NCBI GenBank assembly: GCA_028869495.1
Contig: JAGWRY010000457.1
Span: forward strand, 1-5,567
Length of the DNA: 5,567 nt
Reading direction: 5' to 3'
From: Elusimicrobiota bacterium
Lineage (GTDB): Bacteria > Elusimicrobiota > Elusimicrobia > UBA1565 > UBA9628
This document shows, in pieces, positions 4,179-5,567 of the stretch. A program made the position numbers and the translations under genes. Position 1 is the stretch's first letter. Each line of letters begins with the position of its first letter. The notes beneath the pieces are model-generated. The model made no database searches. It saw only the letters and a program-made list of their open reading frames with translations, and was not told where the DNA came from.

Positions 4179-5567
4179 GCGCCCTCCGCGCGGAAGGCGT
4201 CCGCGTAGCGCCGGTAGAAGCCCCAGCGCGCGGACGCGAGCAGGCGCTCGAGGGTCGCGACGGCGCCGCGCAGGCCCGGCTCGAAGAAGCCCAGCGAGAA
4301 CTGCGCCTTGCCGGCGCGCACGAGGCGGTCGTCGAAGAAGTACTCCGAGTAGACCGCGTCGAAGCGTCCCTCGGAGAGCAGGCGCGAGAGCTCGTCCGGC
4401 GTCGAGAAGCCCTTCAGCGGCCCGCGGTCCTTCGCGCCGTGCAGGAGCACCTCGACGCCGAGGCCGAACTCGCGCAGGACGCGCAGGACGGGCACGCCCC
4501 AGAACCGGCTCGGATCGGTCAGCCGCGGCAGGCGCTCGCGGTCGACGACGAAGGCCAGTCGCCGCCCGGCCGCCTCGCGGCGCAGCTCGTTCCAGCGCGG
4601 GAGCGCGGGCGCGAAGGCCTCCTCGGCGGCGCGCTCGGCCGCGGCCTCGCGCCCGAAGAGCCCGGCCACGGCCCGCAGCCAGCGCCGCGTCCCGGCGGCG
4701 CCGTAGGGCGCGTCGAAGGAGTGCGCGGGGACCGGGATCGTCCGGAAGACGGCCTCGTAGATCGGCTCGTAGGCGGCGTTCGGCAGGAAGACCTGGGCCG
4801 CGGCGCGCGGCAGCGCGCGCGCCTGCTCCAGGGTCAACGACGGCATCGCGGCGACGTGGACGCGCACGCCCGCGCGCTCGAGCAGGGTCTTCATTTCGTC
4901 GAGCGCCGCGCCCTCCGGGAAGCCGATCAGGTTGACCGAGCTCGGGATCGTCCGGCCGCGCCCCCAGCCCGGCTCGGTCCGGACGCGCTCGAGGAGGAGG
5001 CGCCCGACGTCGACCTGCTGGTTGGCCGCGGCGCTGCTGTAGATCAGCGGCACGCCGATGCGGTCGCGGAGCGCGCGCAGGGCCTTCGGCACGTCGTCGC
5101 CGATCACGGTCGGCACGCAGGTGGACTCGACGACGACGGCCTCGACGCGCTCGCCCGACGCCAGCCCCGCCTCGAGCGCCGCCGCGAGCTTCCCCTCGCC
5201 GCCCATGATCACGTCGCCGTCGCGCAGGTCGGTCATGATCGGCCGCGGCCCGCGCTCCTCCCGTCCGCCGCCGCGCTCCGCGCCGCGGCGGACGTCGCGG
5301 CGCGCGCGCGCGCGGCTCAGCCAGGGGAAGGTGAAGAAGCTGGGCGCGCCGGCCTCCCAGCGCGGGCCCGCGTAGCTGCACTCGAGGTCCTGATGCCAGA
5401 CCTGGAGCACCGGGGCGCGCAGCTCCAGCCCCGCGCGCGCGTTGCGCCGCGCCTCGCGGTCGCAGAAGAACAGGCGCCACTGGTCGTCCGCGCCCCACTG
5501 GTCCATGCTCGAGCCGCGTTCCCGCGGGGCCCGCGCGGCGCCGTCGAGGGCCTCGGCCAGGCGCTCG
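4175..5567 (-). CDS. Nitrogenase component 1-like protein, NifD/NifE/BchN type (5'-partial)
   Basis: Probable alpha-type subunit of a nitrogenase-like reductase that would accept electrons from a NifH/BchL-like Fe protein. Numbering from the Met at 5506, the protein shows Cys15, Cys43 (in LECSYAG) and Cys130 (in ESTCVPTVIGDDV). These match in order and rough spacing the three cluster-binding cysteines of NifD/NifE. TDLRDGDVIMGGEGKL (92-107) matches the TDL..NDVI.G..KL stretch of NifE/NifD, and SVNLIGF recalls the NifE VNLIGE segment. The NifD cysteine that anchors FeMo-co is not seen: the matching region reads QVFLPNAAYEPIYEAV. An Arg/Gly-rich stretch lies at about residues 64-88. The frame stays open upstream of Met5506 for 20 more codons to the window edge, 19 of them ending in G or C, and that Met has no clear Shine-Dalgarno. 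I therefore infer that the true start lies outside the window, though Met5506 remains possible. The stop overlaps the start of the partner gene as ATGA. Family assignment is firm; the exact subfamily and substrate are unknown. Confidence 0.87.
   Translation of the reverse strand, partial: ERLAEALDGAARAPRERGSSMDQWGADDQWRLFFCDREARRNARAGLELRAPVLQVWHQDLECSYAGPRWEAGAPSFFTFPWLSRARARRDVRRGAERGGGREERGPRPIMTDLRDGDVIMGGEGKLAAALEAGLASGERVEAVVVESTCVPTVIGDDVPKALRALRDRIGVPLIYSSAAANQQVDVGRLLLERVRTEPGWGRGRTIPSSVNLIGFPEGAALDEMKTLLERAGVRVHVAAMPSLTLEQARALPRAAAQVFLPNAAYEPIYEAVFRTIPVPAHSFDAPYGAAGTRRWLRAVAGLFGREAAAERAAEEAFAPALPRWNELRREAAGRRLAFVVDRERLPRLTDPSRFWGVPVLRVLREFGLGVEVLLHGAKDRGPLKGFSTPDELSRLLSEGRFDAVYSEYFFDDRLVRAGKAQFSLGFFEPGLRGAVATLERLLASARWGFYRRYADAFRAEGA
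4182..4187 (-). promoter_or_regulatory. Shine-Dalgarno for the NifK-like gene
   Basis: GGAGGG reads on the minus strand just ahead of the ATG at 4178, with 4 nt between GGAGG and the start. It lies within the last codons of the NifD-like gene and fixes the start at the ATGA overlap, which implies coupled translation of the two subunits. Confidence 0.75.

Noticed and set aside
4179..5498. Upstream extension of the NifK-like frame to an 865-residue protein.
   Set aside because: The extra part is Arg/Ala/Gly-rich sequence out of frame with the well-supported NifD-like gene. The ATG at 4178 has a strong ribosome-binding site and the ATGA overlap.
4175..5567. True nitrogenase alpha and beta subunits (NifDK) for nitrogen fixation.
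   Set aside because: The alpha-side FeMo-co cysteine and the first beta-side cluster cysteine are missing, and no other nif gene is in the window.

Overview
The window is a very G+C-rich (about three-quarters by eye), gene-dense bacterial segment in which every supported gene lies on the minus strand and is read from high to low coordinates. The long plus-strand frames are composition-driven antisense shadows. No rRNA, tRNA, mobile element, CRISPR array or convincing terminator is visible. The sequence has no taxonomic marker. The host is some high-GC bacterium, and Elusimicrobiota is one possibility, based only on my unverified memory of nitrogenase paralogs beside radical SAM genes in groundwater members of that group.

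From the right edge, the layout is: (1) 5567-4175, a nitrogenase component 1 protein of NifD/NifE/BchN type, cut by the window edge at its N-terminus; (2) 4178-2901, its NifK/NifN/BchB-type partner; (3) 2904-2182, an SAM-dependent methyltransferase of the tetrapyrrole-methylase fold, closest in motifs to RsmI; (4) 2185-2105, a doubtful 26-codon ORF in the only gap; (5) 2112-1195, a radical SAM protein with seven C-terminal cysteines in a SPASM-like arrangement; (6) 1198-224, a second, related radical SAM protein with four C-terminal cysteines; (7) 252-1, the N-terminal 84 residues of a secreted protein, cut by the left edge.

Most junctions are 4-bp stop/start overlaps (ATGA or GTGA) with a strong GGAGG-type Shine-Dalgarno inside the preceding gene. 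Genes 1 to 6 therefore look like one tightly coupled operon. The nitrogenase-like pair keeps cysteines suited to a bridging Fe-S cluster but lacks the alpha-subunit cysteine that anchors the nitrogenase M-cluster. It is thus probably not a nitrogenase but a nitrogenase-like reductase, as in the BchNB and CfbD families. Together with a methylase and two auxiliary-cluster radical SAM enzymes, the set suggests an uncharacterised pathway that makes or modifies a cofactor or other small molecule. The substrate is unknown, and no NifH/BchL-like electron donor is in view. If present, it would be expected upstream, beyond the right edge.
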